NCBI RefSeq assembly: GCF_017311165.1 | Contig: NZ_CP062973.1 | Coordinates: 248,001 to 312,000 of the forward strand | Length of the DNA stretch: 64,000 nucleotides | DNA from: Psychroflexus sp. ALD_RP9 | GTDB lineage: Bacteria > Bacteroidota > Bacteroidia > Flavobacteriales > Flavobacteriaceae | Reading direction: 5' to 3' | Shown: positions 17,540 through 27,169 of the stretch, one piece after another | How positions within the stretch are numbered: position 1 is the first letter of the stretch | How the letters are laid out: each line of letters opens with the position of its first letter | Translations under genes and position numbers: made by a program | Notes under the pieces: generated by a model | Database searches by the model: none | Told to the model about the DNA's origin: nothing | What the model saw: the letters and a program-made list of their open reading frames with translations, nothing else

Positions 17540-18859
17540 GTGAATTATAATTATTCTAAATATTATTTTTGTGTTTTTTTGTTATTACTTACGCTCAAGA
17601 CAAATGCGCAATTTCAAATTTTAGATCAAAAGCGTTCTGTTAAGTTAAAGTTTGAAGTCTTTAATAATCTTATTATCCTGAAAGGGGAAATTAACAACCA
17701 GCCTAAGTCGTTTTTACTTGACACAGGTGTTAATAAAACCGTGATTTTTAATAGTCTTTCACCTCAAATTGACACGACAAATTTCAAAAAAATTAAGGTC
17801 AGGAGTTTGGGTAATGAAAAATCAGTTGAGGCTTATTTAATAAATGCTACTGTAAAATTTAAGAGCTTTGTAAACCCAAACGCAAATCTATATTACATTA
17901 CCAATAAAGATTGGCAACTCAGTAATAAATTGGGCATCGACATCGATGGAATTATTGGCTACGATTTTTTTAAAAATCATATGGTGAAAATAGACTATAA
18001 TAGACGTATTATTAGGCTATATAATCCTAAAAAGTTTAGACGCCAATTAAGGCGTTACCACAAAACTTCTTTTCAAATTAATGCAGGAAAACCTTATTTA
18101 GAAGCTCAAGTAACAACAAACCAGAGAACACATAAAAACTTAAATTTATTGATAGATTTAGGTGCAAGTGGCAGTTTTTGGCTAATTGAAACAGATTCAA
18201 TTCAAAAACCTGCTATTAATTATTTCGATATTTTAGGCTATGGTTTAAATCAACCCATTTTTGGTTATCGCTCTAAAGCAAACTCTGCAAAAATATTTGG
18301 CACCAACTTTAAAAAGCCCTATTATGCTTTTGTTCCTAAATCTCAGATAAATCCAGCTAGCTTTAAAGATGGTTTAGTTGGTGCAGAAATTTTAAGACGC
18401 TTCAAGCTTTTTATAAACTATCCTAAAAACAAACTACACACAAAACCCAATAAATTTATTAAAGATAACTTTAATTATGATAAAAGTGGGCTCATTTTAA
18501 ACTATGCAGGAAAAACATATACAACGGTTTATCGCAAATCGCCTTACAAAAATAACCAAAACTTAAACAAAACACCTTATGATGATTTATCAAGTGAGAA
18601 AGACACAAGCTCATCATTTGTAAGCGTAGATAATATCATCATTATTGCTAACATAAGACCGAATTCACCAGCTTCAAATACAGATTTAAAAATAGGCGAT
18701 CGAATACTTAGCATCAATAATAAAGCTATAAGTAAGTATAATTCACAAGAAATTAATCAATTATTTAGTCAAGATGGAAATCCTGAAATCAAGCTTAAAA
18801 TTCAAAGAAAAAATAAACGTTTTAAAGTAAAATTTCGTTTAAAATCTATATTCGATTAA
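17540..18859 (+). CDS. Secreted retropepsin-like aspartyl protease with C-terminal PDZ domain
   Basis: 439 residues. A signal peptide is cleaved near TNAQ. Two aspartyl-protease-like repeats follow: FLLDTGVNKTVIF with Asp61 in a canonical DTG, and LLIDLGASGSFW near residue 205, where the second motif is DLG instead of DTG. A PDZ domain (about 355-435, IANIRPNSPASNTDLKIGDRILSIN) ends the protein. This order is common in Bacteroidota. The substrate is unknown. The start is a GTG at 17540, with a near-consensus -7 box TATTTTG ending 5 bases before it and a TTG 18-21 bp further upstream, so the message may be leaderless. Confidence 0.87.
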   Translation: MNYNYSKYYFCVFLLLLTLKTNAQFQILDQKRSVKLKFEVFNNLIILKGEINNQPKSFLLDTGVNKTVIFNSLSPQIDTTNFKKIKVRSLGNEKSVEAYLINATVKFKSFVNPNANLYYITNKDWQLSNKLGIDIDGIIGYDFFKNHMVKIDYNRRIIRLYNPKKFRRQLRRYHKTSFQINAGKPYLEAQVTTNQRTHKNLNLLIDLGASGSFWLIETDSIQKPAINYFDILGYGLNQPIFGYRSKANSAKIFGTNFKKPYYAFVPKSQINPASFKDGLVGAEILRRFKLFINYPKNKLHTKPNKFIKDNFNYDKSGLILNYAGKTYTTVYRKSPYKNNQNLNKTPYDDLSSEKDTSSSFVSVDNIIIIANIRPNSPASNTDLKIGDRILSINNKAISKYNSQEINQLFSQDGNPEIKLKIQRKNKRFKVKFRLKSIFD

Positions 18860-18864
18860 AGATT

Positions 18865-19242
18865 TTACTGCTTTGGCAAAACTTCACCAATAATTTTAAG
18901 TGTAATCATTGCGTTTACTGCGTCAGAATACACCGTTAAAGTTTTTCTAATTGGGCCAACTCTAGTAGAGTCATATATCACAATAATTTCTGAAGATTCT
19001 CCAGGATTAATTGGGCTCTTAGGTTCTTTTGGAACAGTACATCCACAAGTTGAAGATACTCGTTTAATATTAACAGGAAACTTACTGATATTTTTAAAAT
19101 TAAAAATTGCTTTTGCCTCACTGTTGTAGGCAATTTTCCCAAAATCATAACTGGTATTTTCAAATTTTAATTCGCCTTTATTCTGTGCTGAGATAATATT
19201 AAAACCTAGTAGAATAAAAAAAATAAACGATCTAATTACCAT
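18865..19242 (-). CDS. DUF1573 secreted protein
   Basis: 125 residues. A signal peptide ends near IISAQ. The single DUF1573 domain carries the characteristic YDFGKIAYNSEAKAIFNFKN and the motif SSTCGCTVP with two Cys around a Gly. DUF1573 has an immunoglobulin-like fold related to ASPM-SPD-2-Hydin domains. Its role is unknown, probably periplasmic or surface. It is convergent with the aspartyl protease gene (5 bp apart) and lies alone on the minus strand. Confidence 0.9.
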   Translation of the reverse strand: MVIRSFIFFILLGFNIISAQNKGELKFENTSYDFGKIAYNSEAKAIFNFKNISKFPVNIKRVSSTCGCTVPKEPKSPINPGESSEIIVIYDSTRVGPIRKTLTVYSDAVNAMITLKIIGEVLPKQ

Positions 19243-19335
19243 GACTAATTTTTTATAAAAGTATGAAATAACTTAAAACCAACAAAAAAGTAAAATTATA
19301 TAAACAGATATGTTTCTGAATAGAATGCGATTCTT

Positions 19336-19343
19336 TACTTTTG
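19336..19343 (+). promoter_or_regulatory. valS promoter -7 box
   Basis: TACTTTTG, a perfect TAnnTTTG, located 30 bp before the valS ATG. No TTG lies at the best distance. Confidence 0.5.
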
Positions 19344-19373
19344 ACCCATCAATTGTATTATTAATAAATAAGC

Positions 19374-21995
19374 ATGAGTACAGCATATAATCCCAAAGAA
19401 GCAGAAAAAAAATGGTATAACTACTGGTTAGAAAATGGCTATTTTAAATCCGTTCCTGATGAACGCGAGGCTTATACCATTGTTATTCCACCGCCTAATG
19501 TAACAGGCGTTTTGCACATGGGCCACATGCTAAATAACACCATTCAAGATGTGCTTATTAGAAAAGCCCGTCTTAATGGTTACAATGCTTGCTGGGTTCC
19601 CGGAACTGATCATGCCTCAATTGCAACCGAAGCGAAAGTTGTTGCCAAATTAAAAGCAGAAGGTAAATCTAAACATGATTTATCCAGAAAAGAATTTTTA
19701 AATAAAGCTTGGGATTGGACGCATGAGTACGGTGGTAAAATATTAACACAATTACAAAGTTTAGGAGCTTCTTGTGATTGGGACCGCACCAAATTTACGC
19801 TTGACAAAGACATGTATGAATCTGTAATTCAAACATTTATAGATCTACATAATAAAGGCCTAATTTATCGTGGATACAGAATGGTAAATTGGGATCCTGA
19901 AGCCAAAACAACACTTTCAGACGAAGAGGTTATTTATAAAGAAACACAAGCCAAACTGTATTATATCAATTACAAAATTGAAGGCTTAGATGATCAAGTT
20001 TGCATTGCAACAACAAGACCAGAAACTATTTTTGGTGATACAGCTATATGCATTAACCCAAACGACGAACGCTTTACGCATTTAAAAGGCAAAAAAGCCA
20101 TTGTTCCTATAATTGGAAGAAGCATACCAATTATTGAAGATGATTATGTTGATATTGAATTTGGGACAGGTTGCTTAAAAATTACACCAGCACATGATGA
20201 AAATGATAAAATCATTGGCGACAAACATCATTTAGATGTCATTGATATCTTTAATGATGATGCAACACTTAACCAACACGGTTTACATTATGAAGGTCAG
20301 GATCGCTTTAAAGTAAGAACCGCATTTACAAATGAATTAAAAGAAGCTGGACACCTCCAAAAAGTTGAAGATTATACTAATAAAGTTGGGCTTTCAGAAC
20401 GTACAAAAGCCGTAATAGAACCAAAGCTTTCAGATCAATGGTTTTTGAAAATGAAAGATTTGGCACAACCAGCACTTAACGCTGTTCTAAAAACAAAAGA
20501 AATCAACCTCTTTCCTAGTAAATTTGAAAATACTTATAAACATTGGCTAGAAAATGTGAGAGACTGGAACATCTCTCGACAATTATGGTGGGGACATCAA
20601 ATACCAGCATTCTATTACAACGACAAAGGTGATTATGTTGTTGCAAAAACAAAAGCTGAAGCTTTAGAGTTAGCTAAAAAACAATCTAACAACAACCAGC
20701 TAACTGAGGCTAATCTTAAACAAGATGAAGATGTTTTAGACACTTGGTTTTCATCATGGTTATGGCCAATTTCTGTATTTAATGGAATAAACAACCCTAA
20801 CAATAAGGAATTTAATTACTATTATCCAACAAAAGATTTAGTTACTGGACCAGATATTTTATTCTTCTGGGTAGCTAGAATGATTATGGCTGGTTACGAG
20901 TATACCGACAAAAAGCCCTTTGAAAACATTTATCTCACAGGCTTAGTGCGTGATAAAAAAGGCCAGAAAATGTCGAAGTCTTTAGGAAACTCTCCGGATG
21001 CCCTAAAACTGATTGACGAATACAGTGCCGATGGTGTACGCGTAGGTCTACTATTAAGTAGTGCCGCAGGTAACGATTTATTGTTTGATAAAGCGCTTTG
21101 CCAACAAGGAAAAGGATTTGGAAATAAAATTTATAACGCATTTAAACTCATCAATTCGTGGGAAATAGATCCGGACTTACAACAACCTGAGCACTCAAAA
21201 CTTGCATTAAAATGGTATACTTCAAAATTTGCAAAAAGCCTTCAACTAATTGAAGATCATTTTAGTAAGTATAGAATTTCTGATGCTTTAATGACGAGTT
21301 ATAAATTGGTGTGGGACGATTTCTGTTCATGGCTATTAGAAATTATAAAACCAGCCTATCAACAACCTATCGATGCTATAACTTATCACCGTATTATTGA
21401 GCTTTTTGAAAATAATTTAAAAATTTTACACCCATTTATGCCATTTATTACAGAAGATTTATGGCATCAAATCAAAGAAAGAACAAAAGATGAAGCTTTA
21501 ATTATTAGCGAGTGGCCTTCAGCCGAAGCAGTCGACCAAAAGCTTTTAGACGGTTTTTTATTTTCTTCAGAAGTAATTTCGAATATTAGAAACATACGTA
21601 AACAAAAAAATATTCCATTTAAAACCTCTATTAACCTGTCGGTCATTAATTCTGAACAAGCCGATAAGCAGTTTGATAGTATTATTAATAAAATGGGAAA
21701 TATTGATCAGCTTACCTATGTTGACTCTAAAATTGACAATACCATCAGTTTTCGAGTAAAAACAAATGAATATTTTATCCCTATACAGGGCACAATTGAT
21801 GTTGAAGCAGAAAGAAAAAAATTAACTGACGAACTAAACTACTTAAAAGGATTTTTAAAATCAGTTGATAAGAAATTATCAAATAAACGCTTTGTAGATA
21901 ATGCCCCTGAAAAAGTTGTTGCTATTGAACAACAAAAAAAGGCTGATGCAGAAGCCAAAATTGAAACGGTAAAAAAGAGCTTGGAAAGTCTATAA
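19374..21995 (+). CDS. valS: Valine--tRNA ligase
   Basis: 873 residues, a normal length for class I ValRS. The HIGH motif is HMGH at 48-51 inside [17 protein letters not shown]. The editing domain contains [17 protein letters not shown] is at 532-536 followed by LGNSPD, and PNVTG together with the DWDRTKFT block separate it from IleRS. The C-terminal coiled-coil arm (about 805-873, VEAERKKL and following) is present, as in typical ValRS. It charges tRNA-Val and edits threonine. Single-gene unit with its own promoter and a strong terminator. Confidence 0.97.
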   Translation: MSTAYNPKEAEKKWYNYWLENGYFKSVPDEREAYTIVIPPPNVTGVLHMGHMLNNTIQDVLIRKARLNGYNACWVPGTDHASIATEAKVVAKLKAEGKSKHDLSRKEFLNKAWDWTHEYGGKILTQLQSLGASCDWDRTKFTLDKDMYESVIQTFIDLHNKGLIYRGYRMVNWDPEAKTTLSDEEVIYKETQAKLYYINYKIEGLDDQVCIATTRPETIFGDTAICINPNDERFTHLKGKKAIVPIIGRSIPIIEDDYVDIEFGTGCLKITPAHDENDKIIGDKHHLDVIDIFNDDATLNQHGLHYEGQDRFKVRTAFTNELKEAGHLQKVEDYTNKVGLSERTKAVIEPKLSDQWFLKMKDLAQPALNAVLKTKEINLFPSKFENTYKHWLENVRDWNISRQLWWGHQIPAFYYNDKGDYVVAKTKAEALELAKKQSNNNQLTEANLKQDEDVLDTWFSSWLWPISVFNGINNPNNKEFNYYYPTKDLVTGPDILFFWVARMIMAGYEYTDKKPFENIYLTGLVRDKKGQKMSKSLGNSPDALKLIDEYSADGVRVGLLLSSAAGNDLLFDKALCQQGKGFGNKIYNAFKLINSWEIDPDLQQPEHSKLALKWYTSKFAKSLQLIEDHFSKYRISDALMTSYKLVWDDFCSWLLEIIKPAYQQPIDAITYHRIIELFENNLKILHPFMPFITEDLWHQIKERTKDEALIISEWPSAEAVDQKLLDGFLFSSEVISNIRNIRKQKNIPFKTSINLSVINSEQADKQFDSIINKMGNIDQLTYVDSKIDNTISFRVKTNEYFIPIQGTIDVEAERKKLTDELNYLKGFLKSVDKKLSNKRFVDNAPEKVVAIEQQKKADAEAKIETVKKSLESL

Positions 21996-22001
21996 AATTA
22001 T

Positions 22002-22034
22002 AAACGCCAAGATATATGTTTCTTGGCGTTTTTA
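22002..22034 (+). terminator. valS terminator
   Basis: An 11-bp perfect stem (22002-22012 with 22021-22031) with an 8-base loop is followed by T residues. It lies 6 bp after the valS stop. Confidence 0.82.
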
Positions 22035-22097
22035 ATTATTTAATGTAAGGTTATTTAAAGCTTTAGGTTTACATAAAAATGTAGATATAAAGCTAGC

Positions 22098-22409
22098 TTA
22101 AAAATCAATATATTTATACGCTAACAAAATATATTTTCTTTTAGCCTCTTTTTTCGTAACGCTTTTAGCTTGAAATAAAGCATTGGCTTTAAAAGCGTTA
22201 ACAAGTTCTTCTCCACTTTTGCCTTTAACAGGTACACTGGTTATTTGCATAGAATCTGCATCGCTTGTCGCCTTTTTATAATAAGCGTAAAAATACAATA
22301 AAGTGTCTTGCTTAAATTTATAATCTGTTTGACTAACAGCTCTATAGGCTTTTAAAAAAAGCTCATGTAAATCTTCAGAGTTAAGCTGATTAATGGTTTG
22401 GTTAGTCAT
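22098..22409 (-). CDS. Acyl-CoA-binding protein
   Basis: 103 residues from the ATG at 22409. The middle shows the ACBP fold: LHELFLKAYRAVSQ, then DTLLYFYAYYKKATSDAD (equivalent to LLELYALYKQATxGD) and a C-terminal helix EAKRKYILLAYKYI. ACBPs carry long-chain acyl-CoA in the cytosol. The start overlaps the end of psd by 8 bp, so the two are translationally coupled. A link between acyl-CoA pools and phospholipid synthesis fits the operon (LUD, cdsA, psd, this gene). A longer start at 22457 lies inside psd and is unlikely. Confidence 0.86.
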   Translation of the reverse strand: MTNQTINQLNSEDLHELFLKAYRAVSQTDYKFKQDTLLYFYAYYKKATSDADSMQITSVPVKGKSGEELVNAFKANALFQAKSVTKKEAKRKYILLAYKYIDF

Positions 22410-23064
22410 TATTCTGGCTTTTTGCAAGTACTGATTTAGCGCCCTTAACAACGTCACCGATTTTAACGTTTATTTCTGCGTCTAATGGTATGTATACATC
22501 CACACGCGATCCAAATTTAATAAATCCACTATCTGTACCTTGTTGAACTTTTGTGTTAGGCGTAGCATAGTTTACAATACGCCTTGCCAGTGCTCCAGCA
22601 ATTTGGCGGTATAACACTTCACCAAAATTTTCAGTTTTTATGACAACCGTTGTACGCTCGTTTAGTTCGCTCGATTTTGGATGCCAAGCTACTAAATATT
22701 TTCCTTTGTGATATTTACTGTAAACTACTTCACCTCCAATCGGGTATCGCGTGACATGAACATTTATGGGCGACATAAATACGGAAATTAAACGCATTGA
22801 TTTCTGAGCATATTCAGGTTCTACAACTTCTTCAATGGCAACTACCTTACCATCTACCGGTGATAAAATATGGTGATTATTTTGCTTAACTATCCGAGTT
22901 GGATTTCTAAAAAACTGAGCAATCAGAAAAAATACTACTATAGTAACAGCAAATACAACATAATGAATAATTACGTTTTGAAAAGCTAAACTTGCTGCTA
23001 AGTTTAAAGCAATGCAAATAAATAATGTAAAAATTAATATTTTATGACCTTCCTTATGAAACAT
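22402..23064 (-). CDS. psd: Phosphatidylserine decarboxylase, archaeal-type
   Basis: 220 residues, the short Psd form. It makes phosphatidylethanolamine from phosphatidylserine. Two N-terminal membrane helices (about 8-50) anchor it. SPVDGKV and FMSPINVHVTRYP are conserved blocks. The self-cleavage site is Gly185-Ser186 in IKFGSRVDVY, where Ser becomes the pyruvoyl group. The gene starts 11 bp inside cdsA and ends 8 bp inside the acyl-CoA-binding protein gene, a tight unit. It would follow a CDP-diacylglycerol--serine transferase that is not in the window. Confidence 0.94.
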   Translation of the reverse strand: MFHKEGHKILIFTLFICIALNLAASLAFQNVIIHYVVFAVTIVVFFLIAQFFRNPTRIVKQNNHHILSPVDGKVVAIEEVVEPEYAQKSMRLISVFMSPINVHVTRYPIGGEVVYSKYHKGKYLVAWHPKSSELNERTTVVIKTENFGEVLYRQIAGALARRIVNYATPNTKVQQGTDSGFIKFGSRVDVYIPLDAEINVKIGDVVKGAKSVLAKSQNND

Positions 23065-23857
23065 AGTCTACAATAATTAAAAATAGATAGACAAATGTAC
23101 TAGAAAAAAGCATACTATCCATTCTATCAAAAATTCCTCCATGACCAGGCATAATCTTTCCACTGTCTTTTACAGATGCACGTCTTTTAAATTTTGATTG
23201 CACAAGATCTCCCAAAGTACCAAAAATACTGATAATTAGGGCTATAAATAGCCAACTAAATAAATTTAATTGAGGTACATACTTGTGAATTAAAATTGAT
23301 GCAATTAGTGAGAAAACTAAACCTCCAATGAAACCCTCAATTGTTTTTTTAGGAGAAATTCGTTCAAAAAGCTTATGCTTGCCAATACTTTTGCCAACTA
23401 AGTAAGCAAATGAATCGTTACACCAAATTAAAATGAACATTCCAATCAAAATTTCAGGGATATATTGTCCATCAAAAACAGGTATCAAGGTTAAAAAAAC
23501 AAATGAAGGTACCAGGTAAAATAAAGTAATTAAATGTTTTTTACTGGTGAATAATGTAATTGTTTTAATGGTGTATAAATCTTTGAGAAGATAAAATTTA
23601 ATAGTAAGAGTCATAGCCATTAGGGCTAAAACTATAGCAAAATTAAAGCTAGTAAAATTAAATATCAGCAATAATGAAATTAAAACAACATAGGAAAGAT
23701 AATTCTTAAATTGAAGTAATTCTTGTAACTCTTTCAAACAAATTAAGCCCATTATACTAAAAAATGCAATTAAAGCATAATGACTCAAAAAGGCTGTAGA
23801 TACTATTATTGAAATATATAGGATTCCTGTTATGGAACGCTTAATAAGCTCATTCAT
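23054..23857 (-). CDS. cdsA: Phosphatidate cytidylyltransferase
   Basis: 267 residues with about seven or eight membrane helices. It makes CDP-diacylglycerol, the branch point of phospholipid synthesis. The family signature is at the C-terminus: SKFKRRASVKDSGKIMPGHG, then GGIFDRMDSMLF. The WCNDSFAYLVGKSIGKHKL block in the middle is also conserved. Operon position: 3 bp after the LUD gene and overlapping psd by 11 bp. The three products act on the same membrane lipids or on membrane homeostasis. Confidence 0.95.
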   Translation of the reverse strand: MNELIKRSITGILYISIIVSTAFLSHYALIAFFSIMGLICLKELQELLQFKNYLSYVVLISLLLIFNFTSFNFAIVLALMAMTLTIKFYLLKDLYTIKTITLFTSKKHLITLFYLVPSFVFLTLIPVFDGQYIPEILIGMFILIWCNDSFAYLVGKSIGKHKLFERISPKKTIEGFIGGLVFSLIASILIHKYVPQLNLFSWLFIALIISIFGTLGDLVQSKFKRRASVKDSGKIMPGHGGIFDRMDSMLFSSTFVYLFLIIVDYVS

Positions 23858-23860
23858 GTA

Positions 23861-24463
23861 TTATAAATCTTCAAGCAGCAACAAATATAGGTTTTTTGTT
23901 GTACTTCCATAACTTAAAAAGTCCGACTTATCACTATTATCTTTTTCAAAAGTTTTTAAAGTCGTAATATTACTCGGTATGCTGTTTTTATATTTTGATT
24001 TTAACCTAGTTAAACCTTCTCCAATAGTTTCAATAAGTTGGCTTGTTGTTGCTGTTACTATAAAGTGATAAGGCAAATCTTCAAGCTTTTTATCTCCGAT
24101 TTGTTTAGAACTTATTAAAATTGCACCTGTATTGCCTATTAGGTATTCACAATTTGAAATAAAAAAATCAGCTGAATTATCTTTGCTAAATTCCACATCA
24201 TGGGCTTCAAAACGCTTTGCAGTTTCATTTGAATAATAGTAACAAGGCTTGTTTATCCAGTTATTTTCAGATAATATGTTATGAAATGTATCTTGTAGCT
24301 CTTCTTCGTTTTCACAATATAAAAACTTGCCACCGTTTTTTTTAAAATTATTTAAAAACATGTCATCTATAGGAAGCTTAGTTTCAGGCATAAACTTGCT
24401 TGCTTCATTATCAGACTCCTGACTTGATTCTTTAAACTTAAAAAGCTTTTTAAAGATGTTCAT
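23861..24463 (-). CDS. LUD-domain protein (LutC-like) in the cdsA operon
   Basis: 200 residues from the ATG at 24463. A basic N-terminus (MNIFKKLFKFKES) precedes a LUD domain of the LutB/LutC lactate-utilization superfamily, with YLIGNTGAILISSKQI and LPYHFIVTATTSQLIETIGEGL. No iron-sulfur motifs or other lut genes are nearby, so a lactate role is doubtful. I recall the same stand-alone LUD gene between ftsH and cdsA in other Flavobacteriia. Function is unknown. It is preceded by its own promoter, just after the ftsH terminator, and cdsA follows after 3 bp. A start at 24538 is possible but places the start inside the terminator. Confidence 0.82.
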   Translation of the reverse strand: MNIFKKLFKFKESSQESDNEASKFMPETKLPIDDMFLNNFKKNGGKFLYCENEEELQDTFHNILSENNWINKPCYYYSNETAKRFEAHDVEFSKDNSADFFISNCEYLIGNTGAILISSKQIGDKKLEDLPYHFIVTATTSQLIETIGEGLTRLKSKYKNSIPSNITTLKTFEKDNSDKSDFLSYGSTTKNLYLLLLEDL

Positions 24464-24498
24464 ATAAACATTGTGTAATGGGGCATTTTGAAATATTT

Positions 24499-24506
24499 CA
24501 AATATA
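24499..24506 (-). promoter_or_regulatory. Promoter -7 box of the LUD-cdsA-psd-acbp unit
   Basis: TATATTTG on the minus strand, a perfect TAnnTTTG. It begins where the T tract of the upstream hairpin ends. Predicted start near 24493, leader about 30 nt. No good TTG at the expected distance. Confidence 0.5.
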
Positions 24507-24546
24507 AAAAATTCTTGACACTTAATTAACAGCATCAAGAATTTTT
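24500..24546 (-). terminator. ftsH terminator
   Basis: On the minus strand a 12-bp perfect stem (24535-24546 with 24507-24518) with a 16-base loop is followed by TTTTTTATA. It separates ftsH from the LUD unit, and its tail is fused with the next promoter. Confidence 0.65.
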
Positions 24547-24568
24547 AAAAGGATTTATAATTATTTTA

Positions 24569-26692
24569 CTATTTTTTGTTTGTAGATTCTTCTTGGTTTG
24601 AATCTTTTGTAACTGAATTGTTTTTTTCAACTTCCATGTCTGAGTTTTCATTTTTTGAATCATCAGACTTAGAATTATCATCACCTTCAGATTTAGATAA
24701 GTCTTCTTTGATTTCAGGAGCTGTTTGTTTACCATTTTTAACCATTTCAGGTTTTTTAAATGGTCGTTCACCGAATATTTTCTCTAAATCATCTTTAAAA
24801 ATCACTTCTTTGTCTAATAAAATTTCAGCCAACTCAATAAGTTTATCCTTATTTTCATTTAAAATCTGGATAGCTCTTTGATATTGTGTTTCAATGATAT
24901 TTGAAATCTCTTCGTCAATTAACTCAGATGTCTTATCAGAATAAGGCTTAGTGAAATTGTATTCAGATTGACCAGATGAGTCGTAATAAGTTAAATTTCC
25001 GACTTTATCGTTCAATCCATATATGGTTACCATAGCTTTAGCTTGTTTGGTTACCTTCTCTAGATCGCTTAATGCACCAGTTGAAATTTTATTAAATATT
25101 ACCTTTTCGGCAGCTCTACCACCCATTGTTGCACACATTTCATCGAGCATTTGTTCAGTTCTAACAATTAAACGCTCTTCAGGTAAATACCAAGCTGCAC
25201 CTAAAGATTGTCCTCTTGGAACAATTGTAACTTTTACAAGTGGAGCTGCATGCTCGAGCATCCAGCTAACAGTAGCATGACCAGCCTCGTGATAAGCAAT
25301 TGCTTTTTTCTCATCGAGCGTCATTATTTTATTTTTCTTTTCTAATCCCCCAATTATACGGTCAACGGCATCAAGGAAGTCTTGCTTTCCTACTGATTTA
25401 TTTCCTTTTCTTGCGGCAACTAGTGCTGCTTCATTACAAACGTTTGCAATATCGGCACCAGAAAACCCAGGTGTTTGTTTAGCTAAGAAATCTGTATCTA
25501 ATTCATTGTCTAATTTTTTGAGTGGCTTTAAGTGAACATCAAAAATTTCTTTACGTTCACGAAGGTCTGGTAAATCAACATAAATTTGTCGATCAAATCT
25601 ACCAGCACGCATCAAAGCTTTATCTAAAACGTCAGCACGGTTGGTAGCGGCTAGCACAATAACATTTGTATTAGTGCCAAAACCATCCATTTCAGTTAAA
25701 AGTTGGTTTAATGTATTTTCACGCTCATCATTAGACCCTGAAAAATTACTTTTTCCTCGTGAGCGACCGATAGCATCAATTTCGTCGATAAATATGATAG
25801 CTGGTGATTTGTCTTTAGCTTGTTTAAATAAATCACGTACCCTAGATGCACCAACACCAACAAACATTTCAACAAAGTCTGAACCCGATAATGAAAAGAA
25901 TGGCACGCCAGCTTCGCCAGCCACGGCTTTAGCCAACAGGGTTTTTCCTGTACCTGGAGGACCAACTAAAAGAGCTCCTTTCGGTATTTTACCACCTAAA
26001 TTAGTATACTTATCAGGGTGCTTTAAAAAATCAACTATTTCTTGAACTTCTTCTTTAGCACCTTCTAGACCAGCAACATCTTTAAATGATGTTTTTATAT
26101 CTTTTTTCTCATCAAATAATTTAGCTTTAGATTTACCTATATTAAATATTTGGCCGCCAGCGCCACCACCAGCTCCACCACTCATTCGGCGCATGATAAA
26201 AATCCAAATACCAATAATTAAAATAAATGGCAACAAACTAACTAGCATGTTGCCCCAAAAATCTGAACGACTTTCAAAAGTTAACCTAGTATTTAAATTA
26301 TTTTCATCAATAGTTTCTTTAACATTGGTTTCAAAATTAGACAGGTCGCCAAACTCAAAAGTATAATTAGGATTTTGCTGTCCAGGAAAAACACTTTCTC
26401 CAACTGCTTTTTTATGTATTGATTTTTCTTTGGCTTCTGGAGTTAAATAAACTTCAGCTACTCCTGCATTTTTAACAATAACTAATTTTTCTACATCACC
26501 AGATTTCAGATAATCTTCAAACTCAGCTGGACTAGTTTTAGCTATATCCGAAAAACCTGAACTTCCAAAAAACTGAACGCCTAAAAAGATAAGTATAATA
26601 CCGATATATATCCAATATGAATTAAATTTAGGCTTGTTCGGCTTGTTAGGTTTTTTAGATGAGTTGGGTGTCTTATTTGTTTGTTTTGCCAT
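24569..26692 (-). CDS. ftsH: ATP-dependent zinc metalloprotease FtsH
   Basis: 707 residues. Two membrane segments (26-44 and 150-167) flank a small periplasmic domain. The AAA+ module has Walker A GPPGTGKT (244-251), Walker B FIDEID (301-306) and the second region of homology NRADVLDKALMRAGRFDRQ. The protease domain has zinc-binding HEAGH (468-472). After about residue 645 comes an acidic, low-complexity tail rich in Lys, Asp, Ser and Asn, longer than in E. coli FtsH. It degrades misfolded and regulatory membrane proteins. The gene follows rsfS by 16 bp. Confidence 0.97.
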   Translation of the reverse strand: MAKQTNKTPNSSKKPNKPNKPKFNSYWIYIGIILIFLGVQFFGSSGFSDIAKTSPAEFEDYLKSGDVEKLVIVKNAGVAEVYLTPEAKEKSIHKKAVGESVFPGQQNPNYTFEFGDLSNFETNVKETIDENNLNTRLTFESRSDFWGNMLVSLLPFILIIGIWIFIMRRMSGGAGGGAGGQIFNIGKSKAKLFDEKKDIKTSFKDVAGLEGAKEEVQEIVDFLKHPDKYTNLGGKIPKGALLVGPPGTGKTLLAKAVAGEAGVPFFSLSGSDFVEMFVGVGASRVRDLFKQAKDKSPAIIFIDEIDAIGRSRGKSNFSGSNDERENTLNQLLTEMDGFGTNTNVIVLAATNRADVLDKALMRAGRFDRQIYVDLPDLRERKEIFDVHLKPLKKLDNELDTDFLAKQTPGFSGADIANVCNEAALVAARKGNKSVGKQDFLDAVDRIIGGLEKKNKIMTLDEKKAIAYHEAGHATVSWMLEHAAPLVKVTIVPRGQSLGAAWYLPEERLIVRTEQMLDEMCATMGGRAAEKVIFNKISTGALSDLEKVTKQAKAMVTIYGLNDKVGNLTYYDSSGQSEYNFTKPYSDKTSELIDEEISNIIETQYQRAIQILNENKDKLIELAEILLDKEVIFKDDLEKIFGERPFKKPEMVKNGKQTAPEIKEDLSKSEGDDNSKSDDSKNENSDMEVEKNNSVTKDSNQEESTNKK

Positions 26693-26708
26693 AAGTTAAG
26701 TAATCTCT

Positions 26709-27074
26709 TTAATAATTTGTTTCAATTTCAGTAATTTTTGCGTCTCCCCAAAGGCCTTCAATATCGTAATATTGTCTTGTTTCTTTTTGAAAGATATGAA
26801 CAACTACATTTACATAATCCATCAATACCCATTTTGAATTTTCTTGACCTTCTACATGCCAAGGCTTATCTTTCATGGCTTTACTAACTTGCTTTCTAAT
26901 TGAGCTCTCTATAGCATCAACTTGTGTATTTGAGTTACCTGAGCAAACAACAAAAAAATCACAAACTGTATTCTCTATTTCGCGTAAATCAATGAGTTTA
27001 ACATTATCGCCTTTAACATCTTCTATGCCCTTGATAATGTTTGTTATTAATAAATCATTGTTGATTGTATTCAA
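26709..27074 (-). CDS. rsfS: Ribosomal silencing factor RsfS
   Basis: 121 residues of the RsfS/YbeB/iojap family, which binds L14 of the large subunit and blocks subunit joining in stationary phase. Conserved blocks include NVKLIDLREIENTVCDFFVVCSG and KPWHVEGQENSKWVLMDYVNVVVHIF. The start codon is TTG at 27074, since no ATG lies upstream in frame and the length fits family members. A perfect -7 box (TATTTTTG on the minus strand) lies 28 bp upstream. ftsH follows 16 bp later, so the two are probably co-transcribed. Confidence 0.93.
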   Translation of the reverse strand: MNTINNDLLITNIIKGIEDVKGDNVKLIDLREIENTVCDFFVVCSGNSNTQVDAIESSIRKQVSKAMKDKPWHVEGQENSKWVLMDYVNVVVHIFQKETRQYYDIEGLWGDAKITEIETNY

Positions 27075-27102
27075 TGGTATGTTTATTTTATAATTTTGTG
27101 AG

Positions 27103-27110
27103 CAAAAATA
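27103..27110 (-). promoter_or_regulatory. rsfS-ftsH promoter -7 box
   Basis: TATTTTTG on the minus strand in the intergenic space between rsfS and birA, a perfect TAnnTTTG. Predicted start near 27097, leader about 22 nt. Confidence 0.5.
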
Positions 27111-27169
27111 ATGTTTTTTAACATCATTGTAAGCCTGTTAACAAAAGATTATTCCCACATGTTATCATA

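Noticed and set aside
24535..24771. Minus-strand frame of 78 codons at the ftsH end
   Set aside because: It overlaps the ftsH C-terminal tail in another frame, with Lys/Leu-rich content produced by low-complexity DNA.
25641..26045. Plus-strand open frames within ftsH (25641-26045, 25023-25280, 24576-24881)
   Set aside because: Antisense to the AAA+ and protease domains of ftsH; the length is due to the codon use of the real gene.
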